DNA from: Armatimonadota bacterium
Lineage (GTDB): Bacteria > Armatimonadota > JADLDR01
DNA length: 64,000 nt
Assembly (NCBI GenBank): GCA_020846535.1
Contig: JADLDR010000018.1
Span: 1 to 64,000, forward strand
Reading direction: 5' to 3'
A program made the translations under genes and the position numbers. Below are positions 37,992 to 47,470 of the stretch, piece by piece. Numbering within the stretch: the stretch's first letter is position 1; each line of letters starts with the position of its first letter. Below the pieces are notes generated by a model. The model had not been told where the DNA came from. It did not search any database and was given only the letters and a program-made list of their open reading frames with translations.

Positions 37992-38021
37992 ATCATAGCA
38001 TAAACAACCCCTTTTTTTCAA
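37992..38021 (-). promoter_or_regulatory. Putative rpmB promoter
   Basis: Minus strand TTGAAA, 18-nt spacer, TATGAT. Confidence 0.5.
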
Positions 38022-38077
38022 CCCGGAGCGATTTTTCGACAGAAAGCCCGACCGGGCGGAAGAAGCGAAACCCTTTC

Positions 38078-39265
38078 ATGACGCAACTCGCCATCAAGGA
38101 CATCATGCGGGCCGTGAGGACGCTGACCCCCTGGGACAGCGTGGGGAAGGCGGCGGAACTTCTCCGCACATCCCCCGCATCGGCCCTCCCGGTCGTCTGG
38201 AACGGGCGCGTCCTGGGGATCGTGGCTGAAGAAGACCTGGCGATTTGCCTGAGAGACAGAGACGAGGACTGTCCCTGTCCGGACAGGACACGGTCCGCTT
38301 CGGTGCAGGAGGTCATGCGCGAACCGGCGGAATCCCTCTCCGGGGAGATGACGCTCCAGCAGGCGGCGGATCTCTTCAGCCGTACGGATTGCCCCGCTCT
38401 GCCGGTGGTGGACGGCACCGATTTCTATATCGGCCTGCTCAGCCGACTTGATCTGCTGAGCTACCAGTGCCGGAGCCTGCGCCCGGCGGTGATCGGCGGC
38501 ATGGCGACCCCGCTGGGCGTCTACCTGACGACCGGAACCTTCGGCATCGGGGCCAGGAGCCTGGGGCTTTTCCTGGCCGGATCCTCGCTGATGCTCATCA
38601 ACTGCCTGGCGCTCCTGCTGACCCAGGGTTGCGCCCGGCTTGTCGAACTCGGTTTGCCTCAGGAGGCAGGCAGACTCGGCAGCGGGGCTTTCCTGTATGC
38701 GAAGGCCCCCAACCTGCTGGCGGTCATGATGGACATCCTGCCCATCGCTTTCTTCCTGATACTGGTGCGCCTCTCTCCCCTGGCGGGCTATCACGCGGCG
38801 GAGCATCAGGTGGTTCACGCCATCGAGAACGGGGAGCCACTTGTTCCGGAGGTCGTCTCTCGGATGCCCCGCGTCCATCCCCGGTGCGGCACCAATTTCA
38901 TGGCAGGCTTGATGGTGATGATGCTGGTCGTCACGGTGATCGAGCCGATCCGCATCCCCATCCAGATGAGCGTGGTGATCGCCACTCTGGTTACGATGGC
39001 GACCTGGCGGCCCGTGGGCGAGATGCTCCAGTACTATGTGACCACCCGCCCCGCCTCCCTCAAGCAGCTCGAAAGCGGCATCCGCGCCGGCGAAGCCCTC
39101 CTGGAACGCTACCGCGCCCAGCCCGGTCGCCGGATGACTCTAAGGGGCCGCCTCTGGCACTCCGGAATCCTCCAGGTCGCCGCCGGATTCTTCGTTATCT
39201 ATGCCTTGATGCTGTTCCTCGTTGGCCCGAAATATCTCGCGATCCTCTTCGGCCCGGGGTTTTAG
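38078..39265 (+). CDS. CBS-domain pair fused to DUF1385 membrane protein
   Basis: IKDIMRAVRTLTPWDSVGKAAELL and VQEVMREPAESLSGEMTLQQAADLF CBS repeats, then YHAAEHQVVHAIENGEPL...HPRCGTNF DUF1385 signature. Confidence 0.82.
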   Translation: MTQLAIKDIMRAVRTLTPWDSVGKAAELLRTSPASALPVVWNGRVLGIVAEEDLAICLRDRDEDCPCPDRTRSASVQEVMREPAESLSGEMTLQQAADLFSRTDCPALPVVDGTDFYIGLLSRLDLLSYQCRSLRPAVIGGMATPLGVYLTTGTFGIGARSLGLFLAGSSLMLINCLALLLTQGCARLVELGLPQEAGRLGSGAFLYAKAPNLLAVMMDILPIAFFLILVRLSPLAGYHAAEHQVVHAIENGEPLVPEVVSRMPRVHPRCGTNFMAGLMVMMLVVTVIEPIRIPIQMSVVIATLVTMATWRPVGEMLQYYVTTRPASLKQLESGIRAGEALLERYRAQPGRRMTLRGRLWHSGILQVAAGFFVIYALMLFLVGPKYLAILFGPGF

Positions 39266-39313
39266 AGCCAGCCCTCCGACACGCCTCTCTTGCCGTACCC
39301 TCCCCAAATCCTG

Positions 39314-39469
39314 TATAATAACCCAAGTTGCCACCTAGCCCGGGGCCAGTCCCGTTTTCCATTGTAGGGGCGCGATTCATCGCGCCCCACGGCTTGGCAG
39401 GGCGCGATGAATCGCGCCCCTACCCCGCATGGACCTCAATTCGGGTAGGTAGCAACTTGGGTTATAATA
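39314..39469. repeat. Nested palindromic MITE/REP-like element
   Basis: Outer arms TATAATAACCCAAGTTGCCACCTA / TAGGTAGCAACTTGGGTTATAATA; inner arms GTAGGGGCGCGATTCATCGCGCC (39364-39386, 39401-39423). Confidence 0.88.
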
Positions 39470-39502
39470 CCAAAACAGTTTCATGTGAAGGAGTCCCATA
39501 CG

Positions 39503-41179
39503 ATGCAGAAAGCTGATCTGGCCGCCCTGGTGGCCCGGGCGCTGGCGGAGGCGCAGGCTACCGGGGATCTGCCTGCGGTGGAGCCGCCGGAATTCACGGT
39601 GGAGATCCCCAAAAACCGGGATCACGGCGACTGGGCGACCAATATCGCCATGTCGCTGGCCCGCCCGGCCAAAAAGATCCCCAGGGAGATCGCCGCGCAA
39701 TTGATCCCTTTTCTGATGCAGGCCGGCGAGGGGCGGATCGATAGGATCGAGATCGCAGGGCCGGGGTTCCTCAACTTCTATCTGAAGGCGGATTGGGCGG
39801 GTGAAGAGCTGCGCCGGATCGTCGCCGAAGGGGAGCGCTACGGCTGCTCCGATCAGGGACAGGGGAGGCGCGTTCAGGTGGAGTTCGTGAGCGCGAATCC
39901 CACCGGCCCGATCCATGCCGGGAACGCCCGCGGCGGGGCCATCGGGGATGTGTTAGCCAATCTGCTCAGTGCTATCGGCTACCGGGTGGAGCGCGAATAC
40001 TATTTCAATGACGCCCTGAACAGCCTTCAGGTGCAGAAATTGGGCGCTTCCGCGGTCTATCACTACCTGCGGCTGTGCGGGGCTGAAGCGGCCATGCCGG
40101 AGGACGGATACCGGGGCGATTATGTCGTCGATATCGCCAAAACCATTTACGAGCGCGACGGCGACCGGTATGTGCAGTCGGATCCCGAGGAGCGGGCCGT
40201 CCTCTTCAGCGAGACGGCGGAGCGGGAGATCCTCCAGGGGCAAAAGGATGACTTGAAAGCTTTCGGCATCGAATACGATGTTTGGTTCTCCGAGCGCGCC
40301 CTGCATGAGAGCGGCAAGGTGAAAGAATCCATCGAGCTGATGCGCCAGCAAGGATATACCTACGAGGCCGATGGGGCGCTCTGGCTGCGCTCGACCGCCG
40401 TAGGGGACGATAAGGACAGGGTGATCGTCCGCAGCAACGGCTTGCCCACCTATATAGCGTCCGAGGCGGCGTATAACCGCGATAAATTCGAGCGAGGCTT
40501 CAGCAAGGTCATCGATGTATGGGGCCCCGACCATCACGGCTATATCGCCCGAACCAAAGCGGTGGTGTTGGCCCTGGGCTATAACCCGGACGACCTGGAG
40601 ATCGTGATGCATCAGATCGTCCGCTTCTTCTCCCAGGGGAAGGAAGTGCGGATGAGCAAGCGCGGCGGGGAGTTCGTCACCCTTGCCGAGGTGCTGGAAG
40701 AGATCGGGAAAGATTCGGCACGGTTCTTTTACCTCATGCGAAGCGCGGATACGGTCTTCGATTTCGATCTGGAGCTGGCGAAAAAGCAGACAGACGAAAA
40801 CCCCGTCTATTACATCCAGTATGCCCATGCCCGCATCTGCTCTATACTGCGGCAGGCCGAGGAACGCGGCGTGCCCTTCCCGGGAGCGCAGCGGGCCGAC
40901 CTGACCGTTCTGGGGGAGCCTGCGGAACTGGAACTCATCCGCAAGCTGGCCTCCCTGCCCGATGAGATCCGGGAGGCGGCCACCACCTACGAGCCGCACC
41001 GCCTGACCCGCTACGCCATCGACCTGGCGATCCTGTTCCACCAGTTCTACACGGTCTGCCGTGTGCTGGGCGATGATCCCGCCCTGACCGCAGCCCGGCT
41101 GGTGGTCGTCGAGGCCAGCCGGTGGACTTTGCGAAATGTACTGACGCTTCTCGGCGTTTCCGCACCGGAGAGGATGTGA
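39503..41179 (+). CDS. argS: Arginyl-tRNA synthetase
   Basis: VEFVSANPTGPIHAGNARGGAIGDVLANLL, GPDHHGYIAR, KMSKRxG-like RMSKRGGEFVTL; start MQKADL with GAAGGAG. Confidence 0.96.
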   Translation: MQKADLAALVARALAEAQATGDLPAVEPPEFTVEIPKNRDHGDWATNIAMSLARPAKKIPREIAAQLIPFLMQAGEGRIDRIEIAGPGFLNFYLKADWAGEELRRIVAEGERYGCSDQGQGRRVQVEFVSANPTGPIHAGNARGGAIGDVLANLLSAIGYRVEREYYFNDALNSLQVQKLGASAVYHYLRLCGAEAAMPEDGYRGDYVVDIAKTIYERDGDRYVQSDPEERAVLFSETAEREILQGQKDDLKAFGIEYDVWFSERALHESGKVKESIELMRQQGYTYEADGALWLRSTAVGDDKDRVIVRSNGLPTYIASEAAYNRDKFERGFSKVIDVWGPDHHGYIARTKAVVLALGYNPDDLEIVMHQIVRFFSQGKEVRMSKRGGEFVTLAEVLEEIGKDSARFFYLMRSADTVFDFDLELAKKQTDENPVYYIQYAHARICSILRQAEERGVPFPGAQRADLTVLGEPAELELIRKLASLPDEIREAATTYEPHRLTRYAIDLAILFHQFYTVCRVLGDDPALTAARLVVVEASRWTLRNVLTLLGVSAPERM

Positions 41180-41185
41180 CCTTTT

Positions 41186-43741
41186 ATGAGCCGCGCCGTC
41201 CGAACAGGGCTTTGGTTGGTCTTGCTCTGCTATCTGGCGATCCCCGCATGGGCGGCCAAGCCGGCCACCAGGGGCCTTTTTACCGACCGCAGCGGAACCA
41301 TCCACCGCTGGCGCATCGATGACGCCCATACTCTCTACTGGGATGATGCGCCCTATGTGCCGGTCGGGGGCATGTTCGCCTCCAAATACCTGGAAAGCCC
41401 CACCGAAGAGACCTGGAAGGCCGACATCTCTGCTCTGGAAGTCATCAAAAGCAACGGCATTCTGGATCTCTATCTCCTGGCCCCGAACGGCATCACCCGG
41501 GTTCCCCCTGCGGCCCTGCAAAAGCTGATCGATTATCTGGACGCCGCAGGCTTCCGCTACGGCCTGTCTATCAACGACCGGCCCGCCAATCCCCTGGTCG
41601 GCTATGTCGTCAGCCCGGACACCTACCGGATCGGCGATATAGCGATGTCGGGCACGCAGACCGTTCAGGTGTCGGCGGCCCGATCTATCGCCTATGCCCT
41701 GATCAGCTCCGCCCTGAGCCGCGTGGTGGAGGCGGGCCGCGTTCCGGTCCGGGAAGGGCGGGCCTCCGTGCCGGTCAGCGTGCGGGAAGGGCGCAGCTAC
41801 ACTCTCCTTTTTTTGCCGGAGAAAACGGCCTCCCGCGCCTCCGGGGAGCCGCTTCCCGATGTCTGGGACGGCTTCGACGAATACCGCGACCGGCTGGTGC
41901 GCTATCTTTCTCAGGTCCGATTCGGGCCGGGCTTCCGGTTTTACCTGGACCCCTTCGGGCGCAAGCTGGCGATCAAGAGCGAGAGCGCCAGGCTTCTCCC
42001 GACCGGCCCGATCTTCCGGATGCAGTATGAAAACTGGCTCCGCACCCGCTACCGCACCGTCGGGCAGCTCAACTTTGCCTGGGGCCTGCGCGGCCGAGGG
42101 GCCAGCACCTTCGAGAACGCCACCCAGATGATCCCCTTCTGGTACGGCAACCGCGGACAGGCCGCCGTCTACGACCCGGCCCGCAGCCTCTACCTGAATG
42201 CGGATGTCGGCAACTCCAGGCTCTGGAGCGATTTCCAGGAGTTCCGGGACCGCTCCATCCGGGAGGCTATGAGCCTGATGAGCGATATTCTTAAAAGCAC
42301 CGTGGCCGATGTGCCGGTGGTCTATAGCTGGTCGCAGCACAGCTCCATCTTCAGCAACCCCACCGAAAGCGGCTACGACGGCCTTGGGATCGAAGCCTAC
42401 GGTTCCGGCAAGAGCCTGGTGACCGATGCGGCGGCCTACACCTTCGCCCAGGCGGAGGAGGCCGGAAAGACGCTCTGGTGCGTGGTCACCGGAACCCAGA
42501 CAAGCGAAGACCCGAAAAAGTCGCAACTGGGCTTTGCCAGCCGCGAGGCGATGGCAGAACACCTCCGCTGGCTCCGCGATATGGGGGCCAAGGGCTTCTT
42601 CCTCTTCGGCCTCCAACTGCTGCCGGAGGATACCTGGAAATCCTACGCTCTGACGGGCGACCCTAAACAGCTCGGCTGGCTTTCCGGCTTCAAGCGGGAA
42701 CTGGAATCCGATGCGGGCTTTGCGGCCTACCGCCCCCGGGTCTTTTTCTTCCCGACCAATCTCTTCCCTCCCAGCCGCATCAGCGAGATCCGGCCCGGCG
42801 TCTGGTGGGTTCCCACCCTCCGGCGCGGCGTACGCCTCGACCTGGGCGACCAGATGAGCGGCTATCTGATTCAGGAGCAGGACGGCCCGAGGGCATATCT
42901 CTGGTCGAACGGGGAGACGCAAAAAATCGATATCCCGATCACCAAAGGTCAGGAAGTGCAGGCATTCGGCCCTGACGGGACGCCCATCCCGGTGGGCAAG
43001 CGCCCTCGCCTCACCCTGGAGGTCGGCCCGGAGCCGGTGCAGATCAAGGGCCTGGCGGCAGAAGATGTCTTTCCCATGCAGATCGCGGCCAGCGCCATGA
43101 GCGAGTTCGAACGCCTGCTCAAAGTGGCCCAGGCCCGCCGACTGGAGGTCAAGCCCTTCGAGGATACCCTGAAAGGCGTGAAAACGCTCTACAAATTCAA
43201 CGAGGGCACCGCGGCCATCATCTACGGCTCCATCAAAACGCCGCTGCAAATCCTGCGCTCCGCCCTGACGCCCTTCCTCTGGATGGAGGGCGAGCAGCCC
43301 ACCAGCCACACCTTCGACGAGGTGGCTCTGAACGAAGGGTGCAGCAACGGCGCTTACCTGAAGCTCTTCAATCAGGACGCCCCCGGCGACGAGGGTTATA
43401 GCGCCACCTATGAATTCAGCCTGGGAACTGAGGCGGAATACACCCTCTGGCTGGCCGGAAGCCCCCAGAACAGCCCGGAATACTCGCCCTTCCTCTGGTC
43501 TATCGATAACGCCGCCTGGCAGGGAGTCGCCGACACCGCCCCCACCCAGTCCTACGGGCAGGGCTTCGCCTGGACGCGCGTCGGCGCGGCCCAGCTCACC
43601 CGTGGCAAGCATACCCTGCGCCTGCGGATCGCCCAGAGCCGCGCCCAGCCCTCCCCCGCCTGGGCCGCCTCCATCGACGCCCTCGTCCTGTCCCGCAGCC
43701 CCTTTAACCCGGACGGCATCAAGAAGCCAGGCGTGGATTAG
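41186..43741 (+). CDS. Secreted glycoside-hydrolase-like protein (TIM barrel, possible GH42-like) with C-terminal accessory region
   Basis: Signal peptide; QYENWLRTRYRTVGQLNFAWGL, VVYSWSQHSS, GLGIEAYGSG; family assignment uncertain. Confidence 0.5.
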   Translation: MSRAVRTGLWLVLLCYLAIPAWAAKPATRGLFTDRSGTIHRWRIDDAHTLYWDDAPYVPVGGMFASKYLESPTEETWKADISALEVIKSNGILDLYLLAPNGITRVPPAALQKLIDYLDAAGFRYGLSINDRPANPLVGYVVSPDTYRIGDIAMSGTQTVQVSAARSIAYALISSALSRVVEAGRVPVREGRASVPVSVREGRSYTLLFLPEKTASRASGEPLPDVWDGFDEYRDRLVRYLSQVRFGPGFRFYLDPFGRKLAIKSESARLLPTGPIFRMQYENWLRTRYRTVGQLNFAWGLRGRGASTFENATQMIPFWYGNRGQAAVYDPARSLYLNADVGNSRLWSDFQEFRDRSIREAMSLMSDILKSTVADVPVVYSWSQHSSIFSNPTESGYDGLGIEAYGSGKSLVTDAAAYTFAQAEEAGKTLWCVVTGTQTSEDPKKSQLGFASREAMAEHLRWLRDMGAKGFFLFGLQLLPEDTWKSYALTGDPKQLGWLSGFKRELESDAGFAAYRPRVFFFPTNLFPPSRISEIRPGVWWVPTLRRGVRLDLGDQMSGYLIQEQDGPRAYLWSNGETQKIDIPITKGQEVQAFGPDGTPIPVGKRPRLTLEVGPEPVQIKGLAAEDVFPMQIAASAMSEFERLLKVAQARRLEVKPFEDTLKGVKTLYKFNEGTAAIIYGSIKTPLQILRSALTPFLWMEGEQPTSHTFDEVALNEGCSNGAYLKLFNQDAPGDEGYSATYEFSLGTEAEYTLWLAGSPQNSPEYSPFLWSIDNAAWQGVADTAPTQSYGQGFAWTRVGAAQLTRGKHTLRLRIAQSRAQPSPAWAASIDALVLSRSPFNPDGIKKPGVD

Positions 43742-43820
43742 GGGATAGGGTGTAGGGTATAGAAAGCGGGCCTTGCAGCACGCGCTATCTCTCGCCACAG
43801 CACCCCAAACCCTATCCCCT
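43740..43820. repeat. Inverted repeat, 12-bp perfect arms
   Basis: AGGGGATAGGGT (43740-43751) / ACCCTATCCCCT (43809-43820). Confidence 0.65.
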
Positions 43821-43840
43821 AACCACCAAGGAGCGGCCTT

Positions 43841-44863
43841 ATGAAAGCAGCAATCTTCGAGGCGGCGCGTACGCTGGCAGTCCGGACGGACCGGCCTGTG
43901 CCGGAGATCGGGCCGGAGGATATTTTGGTCAGGGTGCATACCTGCGGCGTCTGCGGCACGGATATGCACATTTTCGAGGGAGAGTTCCGGGTGAAGTTTC
44001 CGGTGGTGGCCGGGCACGAGTTTTCCGGGGAGGTGGTGGAGGTCGGGCCGGAGGTTCCGAAGGCGTCGGGGCTGAAGGTGGGGGATAAGGTGGCGATGGA
44101 TCCGAATATCCCCTGCGGGCACTGCCGCTACTGCCGGAAGGGGAAGACCCAGTTCTGCGAAAACCTCCTGTCCCTGGGAGTCATGATCGACGGGGGATTT
44201 GAGGAATTCGCCCGCGTGCCGTTTCGCCAGGCGTACAGGCTGCCGGAGCGTCTGTCGCTGGAGGAAGGGGCGTTTGTGGAGCCGCTGGCCTGCTGCGTAC
44301 ACGGCATCGACCGGGCGGCCATACAGCCGGGGGAGGATGTGGTCATTCTGGGGGCAGGCCCTATCGGGCTGATGCAGCTTCAACTGGCTCGGCTGGCCGG
44401 GGCCGGGCGGGTCTGGGTCAGCGAACCGCAGACTGCCCGGCGGCAACTGGCTCTCAGCCTGGGCGCGGACGATGCCTTCGATCCGACTGCCGGAGACCTG
44501 CGGGAGCGCATCCTGGCCCTGACCGGAGTGGGGGCGGACCTGGCAATCGAGTGCGCGGGGCTGCCGCAGACGGCGGAGCAGGCGATGGGCCTGGTGTGCC
44601 GGGGCGGAAAGGCGATGCTGTTCGGCGTGGCGCACGAGGCGGCGAAGGCTTTCTTTCGGCCCTATGAGGTCTTTCTGAACGAATTGACGGTCTTCGGGTC
44701 GTTCATCAACCCCTTCACCCATTCCCGCGCCCTGGATATGCTCGCCAGCGGGCGCGTGAAGGTCAGGCTCCTCATCAGCCACCGCCTGCCGATTGAAAGG
44801 CTGGAGGAAGCCTTGGCGCTGAGCCGCTCCGAAGGCTCGCTGAAGGTGATGGTCGGGGGATGA
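43841..44863 (+). CDS. Zinc-dependent MDR alcohol/polyol dehydrogenase
   Basis: HTCGVCGTDMHIFEGEF, GHEFSGEVVEVG, PCGHCRYCRKGKTQFCEN, GAGPIGLMQLQLA. Confidence 0.92.
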   Translation: MKAAIFEAARTLAVRTDRPVPEIGPEDILVRVHTCGVCGTDMHIFEGEFRVKFPVVAGHEFSGEVVEVGPEVPKASGLKVGDKVAMDPNIPCGHCRYCRKGKTQFCENLLSLGVMIDGGFEEFARVPFRQAYRLPERLSLEEGAFVEPLACCVHGIDRAAIQPGEDVVILGAGPIGLMQLQLARLAGAGRVWVSEPQTARRQLALSLGADDAFDPTAGDLRERILALTGVGADLAIECAGLPQTAEQAMGLVCRGGKAMLFGVAHEAAKAFFRPYEVFLNELTVFGSFINPFTHSRALDMLASGRVKVRLLISHRLPIERLEEALALSRSEGSLKVMVGG

Positions 44864-44864
44864 G

Positions 44865-45659
44865 ATGACCGAGCCGGAGCCGGGTGGCGAGCCGACCTAT
44901 AAGCCTAGCCTCAAGCTGACCCTCAAGCGCGGATTCCGCGATATCTACGACCGCCTGGGGGCGGTTCTGGTCGCAAGCTTCGGTCTCTTTGCGGCCTTTG
45001 CCGTCCCGGTCTCCGCCGGTTATCGGGTCGGGGAAATCGGGCAGGACGGGGGCGCGGTTCTGGGAACGATGGCCGGGGCGCTGGCAGGCTGTTTCCTGGC
45101 GGCCCCGTTATGGGCCGGGATCTGCGTCTGGGCGCGGAATGTCGCCTCCTACAACGACCCTTCCCTGGCCGATCTTTCGGAAGGCTTCCGCCGCTGGCTC
45201 GTCCCCTCCTGGAAACTGGCCTTCGCCGACCTGGGAATGGCTGCGCTCATCGCCGTGAATCTCTACTTTTACGCCCGCTTCCCCGCGCCCTGGGCTAGGC
45301 TGGTGCTGATCCTCTGGCTGTACGCCGCCCTCTTCGGGCTGACCTCGATGATGTACCATTTCCCTTTGCTCATCGAGCAGAAGGATGCCGGGGTCCTGAA
45401 AATCTGGAAGCGTTCCGCGCTGCTGGCGCTGGACAACCTGCCCTTTACATTCGCCCTATTCTTTGTTATACTAATCTTCGCCGGGGCCTTCCTGATGACC
45501 CGACCGGGCTGGGTTTTCCTGATGGTCCTGGAGGCCGGCACCGTCAGCCTCCTCACCACCCACGGCTTCCGGGAGCTATTCCGCAAATATGGCCTCATCC
45601 CTCCCGAACCGGACAAACCCGCCGAAGACAGGTGGAAAGGCATCCCACCCGGAGCGTGA
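44865..45659 (+). CDS. Integral membrane protein of unknown function
   Basis: Several TM segments, no recognised signature; ORF abuts upstream MDR gene. Confidence 0.6.
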   Translation: MTEPEPGGEPTYKPSLKLTLKRGFRDIYDRLGAVLVASFGLFAAFAVPVSAGYRVGEIGQDGGAVLGTMAGALAGCFLAAPLWAGICVWARNVASYNDPSLADLSEGFRRWLVPSWKLAFADLGMAALIAVNLYFYARFPAPWARLVLILWLYAALFGLTSMMYHFPLLIEQKDAGVLKIWKRSALLALDNLPFTFALFFVILIFAGAFLMTRPGWVFLMVLEAGTVSLLTTHGFRELFRKYGLIPPEPDKPAEDRWKGIPPGA

Positions 45660-45674
45660 GGGGAGACAAAAGAG

Positions 45675-45902
45675 ATGAAATGCGATATATGCGGCCAAGA
45701 AGGAGCCAAAATGCGGGAGATGGCTCGAAGCTACGGACGGGGAGCCGATTTGTTGGTGATCGAAAGCATCCCGGTCATAAGCTGCCCAAATTGCGGGGAA
45801 AGCTATCTGACCGCAGAAACGCTTCACAAAATCGAGCGCATTAAACAGCAACGCAAGGCCCTGGCGGTTGCTCGGCCTGTGGCGGTCGCCAGCTTTATGT
45901 AA
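45675..45902 (+). CDS. YgiT-type zinc-finger protein (MqsA-like antitoxin N-domain)
   Basis: MKCDICGQEG...ISCPNCGESYLTAETLHKIERI. Confidence 0.78.
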   Translation: MKCDICGQEGAKMREMARSYGRGADLLVIESIPVISCPNCGESYLTAETLHKIERIKQQRKALAVARPVAVASFM

Positions 45903-45947
45903 CTACGCGACCGGGTGCGGGCAAATCATACAAAGGAGTGTTTTTTG

Positions 45948-46883
45948 ATGCCGGATGTGATCTGTTTGGGTATTCTGGTGGCGGATATCGTGGGCAAGCC
46001 GGTCGACCAGTGGCCGGGGCGCGGCAAGCTGGTGCTGGTGGACCGGATCGAGCTTCATTCGGGCGGATGCGCCGCCAACACAGGGGTATCCCTGGCGAAG
46101 ATCGGAATCCCCACCGGCGTCATGGGCAAGGTGGGCAGCGACGGCTTCGGGGATTTTATGGTCAATGCCTTCCAGTCGGTCGGCATCGACACCCGGGGCG
46201 TGGCCCGCGACCGGGGTGCCGCCACCTCCTCCACCATGGTGATGGTGCATGGTGACGGGGAGCGGAGTTTCATTCACTACATCGGGGCCAACGCCACCTT
46301 CACCCCGGAGGACGTGAATCTCGACCTCATCCGTGAGTGCAGGCTGCTTCACATCGCCGGAACGCTTCTGATGCCGAAAATGGACGGCCAGCCGGTCGCC
46401 GAAATTCTCAAATTCGCGCAGGGGCTGAGGATCACCACCACGCTCGATACCGTGATGAACCCCAAGAGCCGGTGGATGGAGGATATAGCGCCCTGCCTGC
46501 CTTATGTGGATTTCGCCGTTCCCAGTATCGAAGAGGCCAAAATGTGTACCGGCAGGGAAGACCCCCGCGACATCGCCGGAGTGTTTATGGATTGCGGCGT
46601 CCGGAACGTGGCCCTCAAGATGGGGGACCAGGGCTGCTATATCCGCACGCCCGACGCCGAATTGTCGATTCCCATCTACCGGGTGAGCGCGATAGACGCC
46701 CTCGGCGCGGGAGACGCCTTCGCCGCAGGCTTCGTGACCGGCCTCATCGAAGGATGGGATCTGGAGCGTACGGGCCGGTTCGCCAACGCGGTCGGCGCTC
46801 TGTGCGTTACGGCCCTCGGAGCCACCACAGGCGTCCGCTCCCTGAACGAAACCCTGGAGTTTATGAAACAGCACGCGCTCTAA
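45948..46883 (+). CDS. PfkB-family carbohydrate kinase
   Basis: GGCAANTGVSLAKIG, DALGAGDAFAAGFVTG; ATG preceded by AAAGGAG. Confidence 0.93.
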   Translation: MPDVICLGILVADIVGKPVDQWPGRGKLVLVDRIELHSGGCAANTGVSLAKIGIPTGVMGKVGSDGFGDFMVNAFQSVGIDTRGVARDRGAATSSTMVMVHGDGERSFIHYIGANATFTPEDVNLDLIRECRLLHIAGTLLMPKMDGQPVAEILKFAQGLRITTTLDTVMNPKSRWMEDIAPCLPYVDFAVPSIEEAKMCTGREDPRDIAGVFMDCGVRNVALKMGDQGCYIRTPDAELSIPIYRVSAIDALGAGDAFAAGFVTGLIEGWDLERTGRFANAVGALCVTALGATTGVRSLNETLEFMKQHAL

Positions 46884-46894
46884 AAGGGGCAACC

Positions 46895-47458
46895 ATGGCA
46901 ATCGCAGAACAGGCCGAACCGCGTCTGTGGACGCACGCCGCCTACAACGCCCTGCCCGATGCGGCGGAACGATATGAAATCACAAAGGGGGAGTTATTCT
47001 TGCCACCTGCGCCGAATGTCGCCCATCAGACCGCTGTCATCGAGCTGTCGGCGATGCTTGTAACCTATGTTCGGGAACATGAGTTGGGATTGGCGCTGAA
47101 TGCCCCTATTGATGTGGTACTCGACGAAGAAAACGTGGTTCAGCCCGATGTCGTTTTTGTCAGCCGGGAACGGCGTGAGATCGTCAAAAGCGCCCGCATC
47201 GAAGGCAGTCCCGACCTGGTAGTGGAGATATTGTCTCCCTTTTCGATCACCCGGGACCGCGTGCGGAAAATGCGCCTTTATGCCCGGTTCGAGGTTCCGA
47301 ATTATTGGATTTTCGATCCGGAGAATCATATCGCGGAACTGTATCGTCTCAAGGAAAGGCAGTATGCGCTGGAGGCGGCTGGAGAAGAAGAGGATGTCCT
47401 GTTCCCCTCCCTTTTTCCAGGGCTGGCGATTCCCTTGAAAAAGTTATGGGGTGGATAA
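46895..47458 (+). CDS. Uma2-family (DUF820) protein
   Basis: YEITKGELFLPPAPN, QPDVVFVSRERREIV, PDLVVEILSPFS, NYWIFDPENH. Confidence 0.88.
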   Translation: MAIAEQAEPRLWTHAAYNALPDAAERYEITKGELFLPPAPNVAHQTAVIELSAMLVTYVREHELGLALNAPIDVVLDEENVVQPDVVFVSRERREIVKSARIEGSPDLVVEILSPFSITRDRVRKMRLYARFEVPNYWIFDPENHIAELYRLKERQYALEAAGEEEDVLFPSLFPGLAIPLKKLWGG

Positions 47459-47470
47459 GAGAGGAACACG

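Noticed and set aside
39953-44782. 1609-aa minus-strand ORF
   Set aside because: Lies antisense to argS, the secreted glycosidase-like gene and the MDR dehydrogenase, all with strong family motifs; it is a high-GC spurious open frame.
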